Shown here: positions 33,925 to 42,869 of the stretch, piece by piece | Layout of the letters: each line of letters begins with the position of its first letter | Numbering within the stretch: the stretch's first letter is position 1 | From: Chryseobacterium sp. LJ668 | Lineage (GTDB): Bacteria; Bacteroidota; Bacteroidia; Flavobacteriales; Weeksellaceae | Length of the DNA stretch: 64,000 bases | Assembly: GCF_019613955.1 (NCBI RefSeq) | Contig: NZ_CP080443.1 | Span: 1,116,001-1,180,000, forward strand | Direction: 5' to 3' | Notes under the pieces: generated by a model | Told to the model about the DNA's origin: nothing | What the model saw: only the letters and a program-made list of their open reading frames with translations | The model's database searches: none | Position numbers and translations under genes: made by a program

Positions 33925-34293
33925 TTATCTTACTAATTTCGGAAGATTTGTGTTGGGTTTAGATTTACTTTCCACAAAACCTTTTGCTTTAGGATCTTTT
34001 TCTAAAAGAATCTCCTGTGCATTTTCCACAATTTTATTCATTTTTCCTGTTGCTACATAATATTTATAGCTTTCTGTAAAATCTTGGGCTTTTACATTAT
34101 GGGTTTTTAAAATATATCTTGTTCCGCTTTCTAAATTTTTCCCTTGATAGGTGTTTGTAATCTGGTCATTTATCGCCAAATCTGCCATAATCTCAGACAT
34201 GGTAGTTTTATCTAAAAGATTTTTTGGCTTATCAACATATTCGTTGCAGGAAACCAAAAATAAAAACATAAAAAGGGTAATTAGCCTCTTCAT
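33925..34293 (-). CDS. DUF4296 lipoprotein
   Basis: This 122-residue protein starts with a lipoprotein signal (MKRLITLFMFLFLVSC, lipid Cys at 16). The mature part has the DUF4296 pattern: P.NLLDKTTMSEIMADLAINDQ followed by a Tyr-rich segment (FTESYKYYVATGKMNKIVENAQEIL). It is a family of unknown function found in Bacteroidetes, often in this same neighbourhood before tgt. The last 25 residues are low complexity and basic. It overlaps the upstream glycosyltransferase gene by 4 bp, so the two are translationally coupled. Confidence 0.85.
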   Translation of the reverse strand: MKRLITLFMFLFLVSCNEYVDKPKNLLDKTTMSEIMADLAINDQITNTYQGKNLESGTRYILKTHNVKAQDFTESYKYYVATGKMNKIVENAQEILLEKDPKAKGFVESKSKPNTNLPKLVR

Positions 34294-35006
34294 AATTTAT
34301 TGATTAAGGATTTCCATTTTAAATTTAAAACACCAAAAACGGCTTCATGAATGATGCCGCCATTCATTTTACTTTCGCCTAGTTCCCTGTTGGTGAAAAT
34401 AATCGGGACTTCCACGATTTTAAAACCCTTCTTGAAAGTTCTGAATTTCATTTCAATCTGAAAACCATACCCTTTCAGTTTCACATTATCCAAACCTATT
34501 TCTTCTAAAACTTTCCTTGAAAAGCAAACAAAACCTGCAGTAGTATCGTGAATTGACAGTCCAAGAATAAATCTCACATATTTTGAAGCAAAATAAGAAA
34601 GTAAAACCCTACCCATTGGCCAATTAACTACGTTTACTCCTTTTGAATATCGCGAACCTACTGCCATATCGGCATTTTGGCAAGCTTCAAAAAGTTTAGG
34701 TAAATCATTCGGATTGTGAGAAAAATCGGCGTCCATTTCAAAAATGTAGTCGTAATTGTTTTGCAATGCCCATTTAAAGCCATGAATGTAGGCTTTTCCT
34801 AATCCGTCTTTAACGTGTCTTATTGATAAATGAAGCGTGTGAGGATATTTTTTCTGTAATTCTTTGACGATATCTGCCGTTTTATCCGGCGAAGAATCGT
34901 CGACCACTAAAACATGAAACTCTTGATCCAATGCAAAAACAGCAGAAATTATCCTTTCGATATTCTCTTTTTCGTTATATGTTGGAATGATGACGAGTTT
35001 TTTCAT
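34290..35006 (-). CDS. Dolichol-phosphate mannosyltransferase-like glycosyltransferase (GT2)
   Basis: This 238-residue GT2 enzyme most resembles polyprenol-monophosphomannose synthases, which charge a lipid carrier with a sugar. Motifs are IPTYNEKENI at the N-terminus, VVDDSSPDKTADIV, the metal-binding EMDADFSHNP (DxD), and GSRYSKGVNVVNWPMGR. I place the start at the ATG at 35006 because the family starts just before VIIPTYNE; the frame extension to 35051 has no homology. The sugar and acceptor are not known. It leads the four-gene operon. A TATCTTTG -7 box lies at 35016-35023. Confidence 0.9.
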   Translation of the reverse strand: MKKLVIIPTYNEKENIERIISAVFALDQEFHVLVVDDSSPDKTADIVKELQKKYPHTLHLSIRHVKDGLGKAYIHGFKWALQNNYDYIFEMDADFSHNPNDLPKLFEACQNADMAVGSRYSKGVNVVNWPMGRVLLSYFASKYVRFILGLSIHDTTAGFVCFSRKVLEEIGLDNVKLKGYGFQIEMKFRTFKKGFKIVEVPIIFTNRELGESKMNGGIIHEAVFGVLNLKWKSLINKL

Positions 35007-35015
35007 TTCAATTGG

Positions 35016-35068
35016 CAAAGATAAGTTATTTAAGCTTTTTATTTTATACAAAATAATCTATAATTTTG
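35016..35068. promoter_or_regulatory. Divergent -7 boxes between GT2 and DUF4271 genes
   Basis: Minus strand: TATCTTTG at 35016-35023, with a TTTG 25 bp upstream at 35049-35052 (spacer longer than ideal). Plus strand: TAATTTTG at 35061-35068. Both predict very short leaders. Confidence 0.5.
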
Positions 35069-35082
35069 CAAAAAATTATCCG

Positions 35083-35751
35083 TTGCCATTATCACAAGCT
35101 TTTACTAACCAGATAAGAATACCCGAAAATAATGATTGGGTAGTTTTTATATTGATAGGATGTCTGTTCCTTTATATCTTCATGATGAATGTTATAGAGC
35201 GGGAAGCCAACCTCAAAGATTTTCTTTTGCAGAAATATTTTGATTCCAGCAATAATTTACCCAGCTGGATCATTACTTCCTGTGTAATCACTTTAAGTTT
35301 AGCAGTTTTAATCTCGCAATATATTCCTGTAGTTCCGGAATATGCGGCAAATCTGAGAATTTTTGGGTATCAGTTGAATAAATTCGGGTACTGTCTTACA
35401 GCGATTTCACTATTTTATTTTCTGCGAACAGCAGTTGGATTCTTATTTTACCAAAGCATAGGTGATGGAAAAAAATGGACAATATTTTATTTTACCTCTA
35501 CCAAATTTCAATTTGTTTTATCAATTTTAGTGGTTATTCTATGTGTAGCCCACTATTATTTCCCGATAGACAAAAGCAAAGCGTTTTTATACTACTTCTG
35601 GTTTTTTACGTTTGTATTTATATTTAAGATTTTTTTCTATTTATTTCACAGGAACAATATATTACCTCAAAAATGGTATTATAAATTTTTGTATATTTGC
35701 ACGCTTCAAATAGCACCTTTATTGTTGCTATGGAAATTATTATTTATTTAA
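35083..35751 (+). CDS. DUF4271 family membrane protein
   Basis: This polytopic membrane protein has about six helices, starting near IPENNDWVVFILIGCLFLYIFMM. The pattern fits DUF4271, a Bacteroidetes family of unknown function that often precedes hemD. I place the start at the TTG at 35083 (222 residues) because the longer ATG frame from 34987 overlaps the GT2 start and both promoters, and a -7 box ends only 15 bp before this TTG. The next ATG is far inside the first helix. hemD begins 6 bp after the stop. Confidence 0.7.
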   Translation: MPLSQAFTNQIRIPENNDWVVFILIGCLFLYIFMMNVIEREANLKDFLLQKYFDSSNNLPSWIITSCVITLSLAVLISQYIPVVPEYAANLRIFGYQLNKFGYCLTAISLFYFLRTAVGFLFYQSIGDGKKWTIFYFTSTKFQFVLSILVVILCVAHYYFPIDKSKAFLYYFWFFTFVFIFKIFFYLFHRNNILPQKWYYKFLYICTLQIAPLLLLWKLLFI

Positions 35752-35757
35752 TAGAAC

Positions 35758-36501
35758 ATGATGAGAATAAAGTCTATATTGGTTTCTCAACCATCACCTA
35801 GTGAATCTTCTCCATATTTGGAAATTGCAAAGAAGGAAAAAATAAAGATTGATTTCCGTCCTTTTATCCATGTCGAAGGAGTTGACAATAAAGAATTAAG
35901 GACTCAGAAAATAGATTTGACACAGCATACAGGTATTATTTTTACCAGTAAAAATGCGATTGATCATTATTTCAGATTGGCAGAAGAACTACGATTTTCT
36001 GTTCCTGATACTATGAGGTACATCTGTCAGTCTGAGGCTATTGCCAATTATCTTCAGAAACATATCGTTTACAGAAAGAGAAAGATAAGTTTTGGGGAGA
36101 AAAACTTTGCAGATCTTTTGCCTTTGTTTAAAAAATTTCCTTCCGAGAAATATTTATTGCCTTCATCTGATGTTTTGAGCCCTGATATTACCAAAACGCT
36201 TGACGCAGCAAATATAGAATGGAAAAGAGCAATTATGTACCGAACCGTTTGCAGTGATTTAACGGATATTACAGTTAAAGATTATGACATGCTCATTTTC
36301 TTCAGTCCGCAGGGAATCAAATCTTTACAGCAGAACTTCCCTGGATTTGTACAGGACGAAACCAAGATCGGCGTTTTCGGAAACACCACAATGGCAGCTG
36401 CTGAGGAAGCAGGTTTAAAAGTAAATCTAATGGCTCCTACAAAAGAAACACCATCAATGACGATGGCCCTTGAAAAATACATCAAAAGCTTACATAAATA
36501 G
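35758..36501 (+). CDS. hemD: Uroporphyrinogen-III synthase
   Basis: HemD closes the linear tetrapyrrole with inversion of ring D, on the way to heme. The 247-residue protein has the weakly conserved HemD fold: SILVSQP opening, GIIFTSKNAIDHYF, KYLLPSSDVLSPDITKTL, and the best-conserved C-terminal patterns MLIFFSPQGIKSL, IGVFGNTTMAAAEEAGL and APTKETPSMTMALEKYI. It is 6 bp after the DUF4271 gene and ends in a strong terminator. Low conservation is normal for HemD. Tandem ATGs at 35758 and 35761 leave the exact start open. Confidence 0.85.
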   Translation: MMRIKSILVSQPSPSESSPYLEIAKKEKIKIDFRPFIHVEGVDNKELRTQKIDLTQHTGIIFTSKNAIDHYFRLAEELRFSVPDTMRYICQSEAIANYLQKHIVYRKRKISFGEKNFADLLPLFKKFPSEKYLLPSSDVLSPDITKTLDAANIEWKRAIMYRTVCSDLTDITVKDYDMLIFFSPQGIKSLQQNFPGFVQDETKIGVFGNTTMAAAEEAGLKVNLMAPTKETPSMTMALEKYIKSLHK

Positions 36502-36523
36502 TTTTTAAAGCTTTAAACCATAC

Positions 36524-36562
36524 AGCCGTCTTTTCGATTAAAGAAAAGATGGCTTTTTTTTA
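36524..36562 (+). terminator. Intrinsic terminator after hemD
   Basis: Stem AGCCGTCTTTTC/GAAAAGATGGCT (one G-T pair) and a run of eight T. Confidence 0.85.
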
Positions 36563-36668
36563 ATTAAATTTGAACAAAAATTAATATTGAATACAATTTC
36601 GTTTTTTAAAGCACATTTTAGCATAAAATTTAACGAAAATTACTTCAGTTAAAATAGGAAACATTCCA

Positions 36669-38714
36669 ATGAAAGCTCCACAAGCAAAAAAAATAGAAAA
36701 TATACTCGAAATTCACGGTGATAAAAGAATTGACAATTATTTCTGGATGAACAACCGAGAAAACCCTGAAGTCACCAAATATCTAGAAGAAGAAAATGCT
36801 TATGAAGAAGCAATGATGAAGGAAACGGAAGCTTTTCAGGAAGAGCTTTATGAAGAAATGAAAGCCCGTTATAAAAAAGACGATGAGTCTCTTCCATATT
36901 TTTTTAACGAATATTGGTACATCGTGCGTTACGAAGAAGGAAAAGAATATCCTATTTTCTGCAGAAGATTTCAAACCATGGAAAATCCTGAAGAAATTAT
37001 TTTGGATGTCAACATTTTAGCGGAAGGCCAGGAGTTTTTTGAAGTAGCCAATGTTGCGGTAAGCCCGAATAACGAGTTGGTTTCTTTCTCAGAAGACAAT
37101 GTGGGAAGAAGAATTTACAGTTTGAATTTTAAAAATTTAAAGACCGGTGAAATTCTTTCAGATAAAATAGAAAATACAACAGGAAAAGCGGTTTGGGCAA
37201 ATGACAATAAGCACATTTTTTACATCAGAAAAGATGAAAGCCTTCGTGCATATAAAGTGTACAGGCATGAATTGGGAACAAGTCCTTCAGAAGATGTTTT
37301 GATTTTTCATGAGGAAGACGAAACTTTTGATGTTAATGTTTTTAAAACAAAATCTTTAGAATACATTTTCCTGGCGAGTTCGAGTACGATTTCTGATGAA
37401 CATCATTTCATTCCTTCAGACAACGTTTTTGCAGAATGGAAAGTCATTCAGCCAAGAATTGATGATCTGGAATATTCTGTTGAGCATTATGAAGATGAGT
37501 TTTACATCATCACCAATGCGGACGATGCTACCAATTTCAAAATTGTAAAAACAAAAATCGATAATTGCGGAATGGAAAACTGGGTAGACGTTATCCCTCA
37601 CCGTGCCGAAGTTTTGCTGGAAGGTTTTGAAATTTTCAAAGATTATCTTGTGTTGGAAGAAAGAGAAGAAGGACTTTTGCAAATCAAAATCATCAACGAG
37701 AAAAACGGGGAAACGTATGATTTACCTTTTTCGGATCCCACTTATACCGCTTATATTGGTTTAAATTTAGAATTTAATACTGATGTTTTACGTTACGGAT
37801 ACACATCGCTTACAGTTCCTAGCTCGACTTACGAGTATAATATGAAAGACAAAACCACAAAACTCTTGAAGCAACAGGAAGTTTTAGGCGGAAAATTTGT
37901 CGCAGAAAATTATATTTCAGAAAGAATTTGGGCAGACTCAAGAGATGGAGAAGTGAAAATTCCAATCTCATTAGTTTATCATAAAGACACTCAAAAAACA
38001 GCGGAAACTCCGGTTCTTTTATACGGATATGGAAGTTACGGACACACCGTTGATGCGAGCTTTTCTAATGTGCGACTTTCAATTCTTGATCGTGGTTTTA
38101 TTTATGCAATTGCTCACATCCGTGGTGGAGAGTACCTGGGAAGAGAATGGTATGAAGACGGGAAAATGTTATTTAAAAAGAATACGTTTTTTGATTTTAT
38201 CGATGCCGGAAAATATTTAGTTAAAGAAAATTATACTTCTTCGAAACACTTATATGCAATGGGAGGAAGTGCAGGAGGCTTGTTAGTTGGAGCTGTCGCT
38301 AATTACGAGCCACAATTATTTCACGGAATTGTTGCACAGGTTCCTTTTGTAGATGTTGTAACAACAATGTTGGATGAATCGATTCCTTTGACAACAGGAG
38401 AATATGACGAATGGGGAAATCCGAACGACGAAGAATATTATCATTACATGAAAGATTATTCGCCATACGATAATGTGGAAGCGAAAGAGTATCCGAATAT
38501 GTTAATTACAACAGGTTTTCACGATTCTCAGGTACAATATTGGGAGCCTGCAAAATGGGTTGCGAAATTACGTGAGTTAAAAACTGACAACAATCTTTTA
38601 TTGTTTAAAACTGATATGAGTTCAGGACATGGCGGCGCAAGCGGAAGATTTGAATCTTTGAAAGAAGATGCATTGGAATATGCGTTTTTGATGAAACTTG
38701 AAAATAAAATTTAA
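36669..38714 (+). CDS. ptrB: Oligopeptidase B / prolyl oligopeptidase family (S9A)
   Basis: This 681-residue cytosolic serine peptidase cleaves short peptides, usually after Arg or Lys. An N-terminal beta-propeller (about 70-400) gates a C-terminal alpha/beta-hydrolase. The nucleophile is in MGGSAGGLL; other landmarks are YGYGSYG, AHIRGGEYLGREWYEDGK (typical of oligopeptidase B), the Asp after ITTGFHDSQVQYWEPAKW, and the His in SSGHGGASGR. There is no signal peptide. A 150-bp AT-rich gap precedes it. A small conserved gene follows 54 bp downstream. Confidence 0.93.
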   Translation: MKAPQAKKIENILEIHGDKRIDNYFWMNNRENPEVTKYLEEENAYEEAMMKETEAFQEELYEEMKARYKKDDESLPYFFNEYWYIVRYEEGKEYPIFCRRFQTMENPEEIILDVNILAEGQEFFEVANVAVSPNNELVSFSEDNVGRRIYSLNFKNLKTGEILSDKIENTTGKAVWANDNKHIFYIRKDESLRAYKVYRHELGTSPSEDVLIFHEEDETFDVNVFKTKSLEYIFLASSSTISDEHHFIPSDNVFAEWKVIQPRIDDLEYSVEHYEDEFYIITNADDATNFKIVKTKIDNCGMENWVDVIPHRAEVLLEGFEIFKDYLVLEEREEGLLQIKIINEKNGETYDLPFSDPTYTAYIGLNLEFNTDVLRYGYTSLTVPSSTYEYNMKDKTTKLLKQQEVLGGKFVAENYISERIWADSRDGEVKIPISLVYHKDTQKTAETPVLLYGYGSYGHTVDASFSNVRLSILDRGFIYAIAHIRGGEYLGREWYEDGKMLFKKNTFFDFIDAGKYLVKENYTSSKHLYAMGGSAGGLLVGAVANYEPQLFHGIVAQVPFVDVVTTMLDESIPLTTGEYDEWGNPNDEEYYHYMKDYSPYDNVEAKEYPNMLITTGFHDSQVQYWEPAKWVAKLRELKTDNNLLLFKTDMSSGHGGASGRFESLKEDALEYAFLMKLENKI

Positions 38715-38768
38715 TTAAAAATCAGGTTTAAATTACTTGATTTAAATAATAAAACAAATTCTTAAAAT

Positions 38769-39110
38769 ATGACAGAAGCAGAATTATGGGCTAAGGTTGA
38801 AGAATTTTTTCAAATAAATTTCGATACAGAAAAACATCCGCAGATTGACACTATTTTATTTTTAATCGGTGTGCAGGAATTAGGAAGTGGCCAACAGAAA
38901 TATACGAAAGACGACAAGCTGAATATTCTTCATATTGCAGTTTGCCGACTTCTGGAACCTTTTGGGTATTTTAAATTTACACATTACGACAAAGATGGTT
39001 ATCCGCATTTTGAAGAAGTGGAAAAGCTTCCGGAGCTGAAACCAAATGAGCAGCAGCTTTTAATGAAAAAAGCGATTATTCACTATTTTCAGGAAGAAGA
39101 ATTATTATAA
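38769..39110 (+). CDS. Conserved small acidic protein of unknown function
   Basis: This 113-residue cytosolic protein has no family I can name. It begins with helices (EAELWAKVEEFFQINF), then DTILFLIGVQELG, a segment LNILHIAVCRLLEPFGYF, and an acidic C-terminus. The sequence looks well-folded, is well placed 54 bp after ptrB on the same strand and ends in a clear bidirectional terminator. It looks like a Flavobacteriia core-type hypothetical rather than an accessory gene. Function cannot be inferred. Confidence 0.7.
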   Translation: MTEAELWAKVEEFFQINFDTEKHPQIDTILFLIGVQELGSGQQKYTKDDKLNILHIAVCRLLEPFGYFKFTHYDKDGYPHFEEVEKLPELKPNEQQLLMKKAIIHYFQEEELL

Positions 39111-39141
39111 AAAAAGGGAAGCGTATTTGCTTCCTTTTTTG
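39111..39141. terminator. Bidirectional intrinsic terminator
   Basis: A-run, stem GGAAGC/GCTTCC, T-run; shared by the convergent small gene and SRPBCC gene. Confidence 0.8.
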
Positions 39142-39630
39142 TTATTTTTTTAAAAGTTCTTCGAGCTGATTCAAACCCATTTTAAAACCTTCTTCAAAAC
39201 CCATCTCTAGTTGTTTTTTCATATCCTCTTCATTTTGAAAATGCATATTTACAGATAGCTTTGTACCTTCTTCCACTCCTGTGAAGCCTAAAAGCCATTT
39301 AGTTTGAGGTAAATTCTCATCTGCTTTTCCGTTTTCGTCACAGAATGCATCGATTCCGTCAAAACTCCTTCCATCATTAATCTCACCGTACTTCACTTGT
39401 GAATACATTTTCTCGCCGTCCGGACCATTCATTGAATAGAACCAAATACCACCTTCTTCAAAGTTCAGATTTTCAGTTTCACATTTCCAAGGTTTTGGTG
39501 CCCACCATTGGTCGAGCAAATCCGGCTGAGTAAAGTAATCCCATACTTTTGAAACTTCTGCATCATATACTTTCATTACATAGATGCTTTTTGAATCAAA
39601 ATCTTTATTAAAAACAATTTCTAAACTCAT
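39142..39630 (-). CDS. SRPBCC / AHSA1-like START-fold protein
   Basis: This 162-residue protein has the AHSA1-type helix-grip fold: VYDAEVSKVWDYFTQPDLLDQWWAPKPW at the start (the classic VWxxxTxPxxLxxWW motif), a strand-rich centre, WLLGFTGVEEGTKLSVNM, and a long C-terminal helix GFEEGFKMGLNQLEELL. These proteins bind small hydrophobic ligands or, in eukaryotes, Hsp90; the ligand here is unknown. I use the ATG at 39630 because the extra 19 residues of the longer frame (to 39687) are unlike the family. Confidence 0.85.
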   Translation of the reverse strand: MSLEIVFNKDFDSKSIYVMKVYDAEVSKVWDYFTQPDLLDQWWAPKPWKCETENLNFEEGGIWFYSMNGPDGEKMYSQVKYGEINDGRSFDGIDAFCDENGKADENLPQTKWLLGFTGVEEGTKLSVNMHFQNEEDMKKQLEMGFEEGFKMGLNQLEELLKK

Positions 39631-39826
39631 ATTGCTATTTTTATTTAAAAATAAAAAATTAAACTTAAACAAATACAATTTCGCCATTAAAATAGATCAA
39701 ATTCCCAAAAAAATGTTAAAAAATAGGATTTTAAGAAACTGGATGCAATTTTTTGGCGTATTTTTTGTTTATGTGGTCATAAAATATTTAATTTTAACAT
39801 TTGTAATTATAAATTAATTAAGTTCA

Positions 39827-41368
39827 ATGAATAATAAATTCATACCTATAATCTCAGTGTTCATGACAATCTCCCTGATTGTATTTGTGACGCTGCAGTT
39901 TTATTGGCTTAAAGGATATTATGGCGCTTTGGAACAGGAATTTTCCAACAAAGTATACACGGCCCTTGAAAACACCTCAAAAACAGTTTCCGAATTGGAA
40001 GTTGATAAATATCTCAATCAAGACAATTTCAGAGACAATATCATTTCAAACAGCAAACAGCCTTCATTGACAACCATTCAGCAGACATTAGATTCCGGAA
40101 CACAAAGATCAATTATCTATTCTAAAAATCTCATCGAGCAAAAACAGCTCCCTTTATCGAAAAGAGGAGATTCTTTAAGTTTAACTACTCTTTACACTGA
40201 TGAAGCTGCATACAAAATAAAAAGAGACACCACAAAAAGAGAACAGCTGACATCGGAAATCAATCAGGATATACAAACCGGAGATTGGGGCATGAGAGAA
40301 TTTGTAAAAGTTTCGGGAAATAACCTTCCGATAGCGAAACGTGTAGAACCTAAAGTTTTAGACTCAATCCTTACAAAAGAGCTTAGCATGAAAGGAATTT
40401 CAGCAAATTTCGGATATGGTGTTACAGACAAGAATAACAAGCTTACTAATGTTGTCAATACAATTTTTAAAGAAAAAAAAGACGGCAATACCTATTCTTA
40501 CCCTCTATTTACGGATACCAAAGACCGTACGCTCTACACATTGGCCTTAGTTTTTCCGAAAAAGGAATATTCTTTAGCGATGAATAACTGGCCGATGCTT
40601 TTGGGGACCTTTCTTTCTTTGCTGACCATTTTGGGAATTTATATTATTTCCATCAATTACATGATGAGACAGAAAAAAATTGCTGAGATCAAAACAGATT
40701 TTATCAACAATATGTCTCATGAGTTTAAAACGCCTCTGGCAACAATTTCTGTGGCGACAGACTCTTTGGCCAATGACAAAATTGCGACCAATCCGGAAAA
40801 GGTAAAATACTACTCTAGCCTTATCAAGCAGGAAAATCTCAGAATGAAAAAACAGGTGGAAAATGTTCTCAATATGTCTAAGCTTGAAAGGAATGAAGTG
40901 AAATTATTCCTCAAAGAAACTAACGTCAGAGAACTCATCAAAAGAACAACAGAATCTTTCAGCCTGATTGTAGCACAAAGAAACGGATCGCTAAGGCAGG
41001 AATTTAATGCCAGCAAATACATTTTTAAGATCGATGAATTTCATATTTCAAATATGCTGGTCAATCTATTGGATAATGCCAATAAATATTCTACAGATGC
41101 CCCGGAAATAGATGTAAAAACAAGAAATGAAGGAAATTGGTACGTCATAGAAATTTCTGATAAGGGAATGGGTATGGAAACAGAAAACAAAACCAAGATT
41201 TTTGAGAAATTCTTCCGTGAAGAAACCGGCAACATTCACAATGTAAAAGGTCAAGGACTTGGACTTTCTTATGTGAAAAAAATCATTGAGCTTCATAAAG
41301 GCCAGGTCATTGTAGATTCAGAAAAAGACAGAGGAAGCACGTTTATCATCAAACTTCCGATGTCGTAA
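39827..41368 (+). CDS. Two-component sensor histidine kinase
   Basis: This 513-residue kinase has membrane helices at about 6-28 and 255-280 enclosing a 225-residue periplasmic sensor. The DHp helix has phosphoacceptor His298 in NNMSHEFKTPLATIS. The ATPase domain has the N box (LLDNANKYS), G1 (DKGMGM), F box region (FEKFFR) and G2 (GQGLGLSYVKKI). With the response regulator 32 bp downstream it forms one system; the pair resembles the RprX/RprY type of Bacteroidetes, but I cannot fix orthology. The signal sensed is unknown. Confidence 0.92.
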   Translation: MNNKFIPIISVFMTISLIVFVTLQFYWLKGYYGALEQEFSNKVYTALENTSKTVSELEVDKYLNQDNFRDNIISNSKQPSLTTIQQTLDSGTQRSIIYSKNLIEQKQLPLSKRGDSLSLTTLYTDEAAYKIKRDTTKREQLTSEINQDIQTGDWGMREFVKVSGNNLPIAKRVEPKVLDSILTKELSMKGISANFGYGVTDKNNKLTNVVNTIFKEKKDGNTYSYPLFTDTKDRTLYTLALVFPKKEYSLAMNNWPMLLGTFLSLLTILGIYIISINYMMRQKKIAEIKTDFINNMSHEFKTPLATISVATDSLANDKIATNPEKVKYYSSLIKQENLRMKKQVENVLNMSKLERNEVKLFLKETNVRELIKRTTESFSLIVAQRNGSLRQEFNASKYIFKIDEFHISNMLVNLLDNANKYSTDAPEIDVKTRNEGNWYVIEISDKGMGMETENKTKIFEKFFREETGNIHNVKGQGLGLSYVKKIIELHKGQVIVDSEKDRGSTFIIKLPMS

Positions 41369-41400
41369 AATAAAAATAGTTTTTAAATAAAAAAAAAAAT

Positions 41401-42087
41401 ATGAGCAACAGAATATTATTAGTAGAAGACGACCAGAGTTTCGGAGCAGTTTTGAAAGATTATCTATCCATCAACAATTTTGAGGTGACACTGGCTGTAG
41501 ACGGCGAGCAAGGATTAAAAGAATTTACAGAAAACGAATTTGACATCTGTATTTTCGACGTAATGATGCCGAAAAAAGATGGTTTTTCTTTGGCGGAAGA
41601 CGTTAAAAAAATTGATAAAAACACACCCATCATATTCCTTACGGCAAGAAATATGAGAGAAGATATTCTGAAGGGTTATCAATTGGGAGCTGATGATTAT
41701 ATCACAAAACCATTTGATACTGAGCTTCTTTTATACAAAATCAAAGCAATTCTACAGAGAAGTTCTACCTTAGAAAATGAGGAGCAGGAACAGTTCAAAA
41801 TTAGCAACATTTTCTTTGATTCGATGTTGAGACAATTGAGAGTAGGCGATAATGAGTACAAACTTTCACCTAAAGAAAATGAACTTTTAAAATTGCTTTG
41901 TCTTCACAGAAACGACTTCATGCCGCGAGACTTGGCTTTAAGAAAAATCTGGAAAAAAGAGAATTATTTTACAGCAAGAAGTATGGATGTCTACATTGCT
42001 AAGCTTAGAAAATTATTGAGAGATGATGAAGGATTAGAAATTATCAACGTACACGGCGAAGGTTTCAGGCTTTTGGTTAAAAACTAA
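41401..42087 (+). CDS. OmpR-family response regulator
   Basis: This 228-residue regulator has a receiver domain (phosphoacceptor Asp53 in IFDVMMPKKDG, acidic pair in VEDD, Thr and Lys in TARN and ITKPFD) and a winged-helix DNA-binding domain (about 130-228, ending VHGEGFRLLVKN). It pairs with the kinase upstream. In Bacteroidetes RprY-like regulators act in stress and envelope control, but targets cannot be read here. A terminator follows at 42117-42155. Confidence 0.93.
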   Translation: MSNRILLVEDDQSFGAVLKDYLSINNFEVTLAVDGEQGLKEFTENEFDICIFDVMMPKKDGFSLAEDVKKIDKNTPIIFLTARNMREDILKGYQLGADDYITKPFDTELLLYKIKAILQRSSTLENEEQEQFKISNIFFDSMLRQLRVGDNEYKLSPKENELLKLLCLHRNDFMPRDLALRKIWKKENYFTARSMDVYIAKLRKLLRDDEGLEIINVHGEGFRLLVKN

Positions 42088-42116
42088 CCGAACGTTAAAA
42101 CATCAACATAAAGGAG

Positions 42117-42155
42117 AAATTAGCAAAGCATTTGGAAATGTTTTGCTAATTTTGT
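42117..42155 (+). terminator. Intrinsic terminator after the response regulator
   Basis: Long stem AAATTAGCAAAGCAT/ATGTTTTGCTAATTT (one G-T pair) followed by TTGTTTTT. Confidence 0.8.
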
Positions 42156-42197
42156 TTTTCAACATAAATGGTGAGAATTTAAACAATAAATCTACCT

Positions 42198-42839
42198 ATG
42201 AAAAATATATTTTTAGGAATAATTACAGCAGGCATTTTGGTTATTTCTTGTAAAAAAGACGAAAAGCCTACATACATAAAGGATGAAAATAGCGTTCAGC
42301 AGCCCGCTGCTGCAGTCAATAATGCTCCACAACCTTCCCTATTGAATCAGGCAGGAATTCAGACGACCACACAAAACTCTCCATCAGTTGCAACTGCGCC
42401 AGGTATGAATCCTCCGCACGGGCAACCGGGGCATCGATGTGATATTCCTGTAGGACAGCCTTTAAACAGCAAAGCGGCGGCTCCTTCTGCTGCACCATCT
42501 GCACAAAACATAACTGTAAATGGAAATAACTCTGTTCAGATTAATCCCAATGCAGTAAGTCCGGGAAAGGTAATGATTGATCAGAATGGAAAACAGGTAA
42601 AAACCGCTCCGGGAATGAACCCGCCGCACGGACAACCTGGTCATAGGTGTGATATTCCTGTGGGACAAGCTTTAAACAGTAAACCTGCGCCGCAACAATC
42701 TGCAAAGCCTAGTCCGGTACAGACTCCGACATCTGCTCCACAAGCGGTTGCCGCAAATACAGGACCTAAACCAAAGTTGAATCCTGCGCATGGTGAGCCT
42801 TGGCATGATTGTGCTAAAAAAGTAGGTGAAGCTCTATAA
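42198..42839 (+). CDS. Lipoprotein with repeated His/Cys motifs
   Basis: This 213-residue protein has a lipoprotein signal (IITAGILVISC, lipid Cys at about 17). Its mature part is mostly low-complexity Ala/Pro/Ser/Gln linker carrying two near-identical copies of APGMNPPHGQPGHRCDIPVG (about residues 70-90 and 136-156) and a C-terminal variant NPAHGEPWHDCAKKVG. Each copy has two His and one Cys, suggesting metal binding, but that is inference. Similar motifs occur in other Bacteroidetes lipoproteins of unknown function. It precedes a Cys-rich exported protein and an HMA-bearing TonB receptor, which supports a metal role. Confidence 0.7.
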   Translation: MKNIFLGIITAGILVISCKKDEKPTYIKDENSVQQPAAAVNNAPQPSLLNQAGIQTTTQNSPSVATAPGMNPPHGQPGHRCDIPVGQPLNSKAAAPSAAPSAQNITVNGNNSVQINPNAVSPGKVMIDQNGKQVKTAPGMNPPHGQPGHRCDIPVGQALNSKPAPQQSAKPSPVQTPTSAPQAVAANTGPKPKLNPAHGEPWHDCAKKVGEAL

Positions 42840-42848
42840 ATTTTTTCG

Positions 42849-42856
42849 TAATTTTG
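42849..42856 (+). promoter_or_regulatory. -7 box upstream of the Cys-rich protein
   Basis: TAATTTTG; the expected transcription start falls near 42863, which argues for the ATG at 42870 rather than the GTG at 42861. Confidence 0.45.
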
Positions 42857-42869
42857 CACCGTGAAGTAT

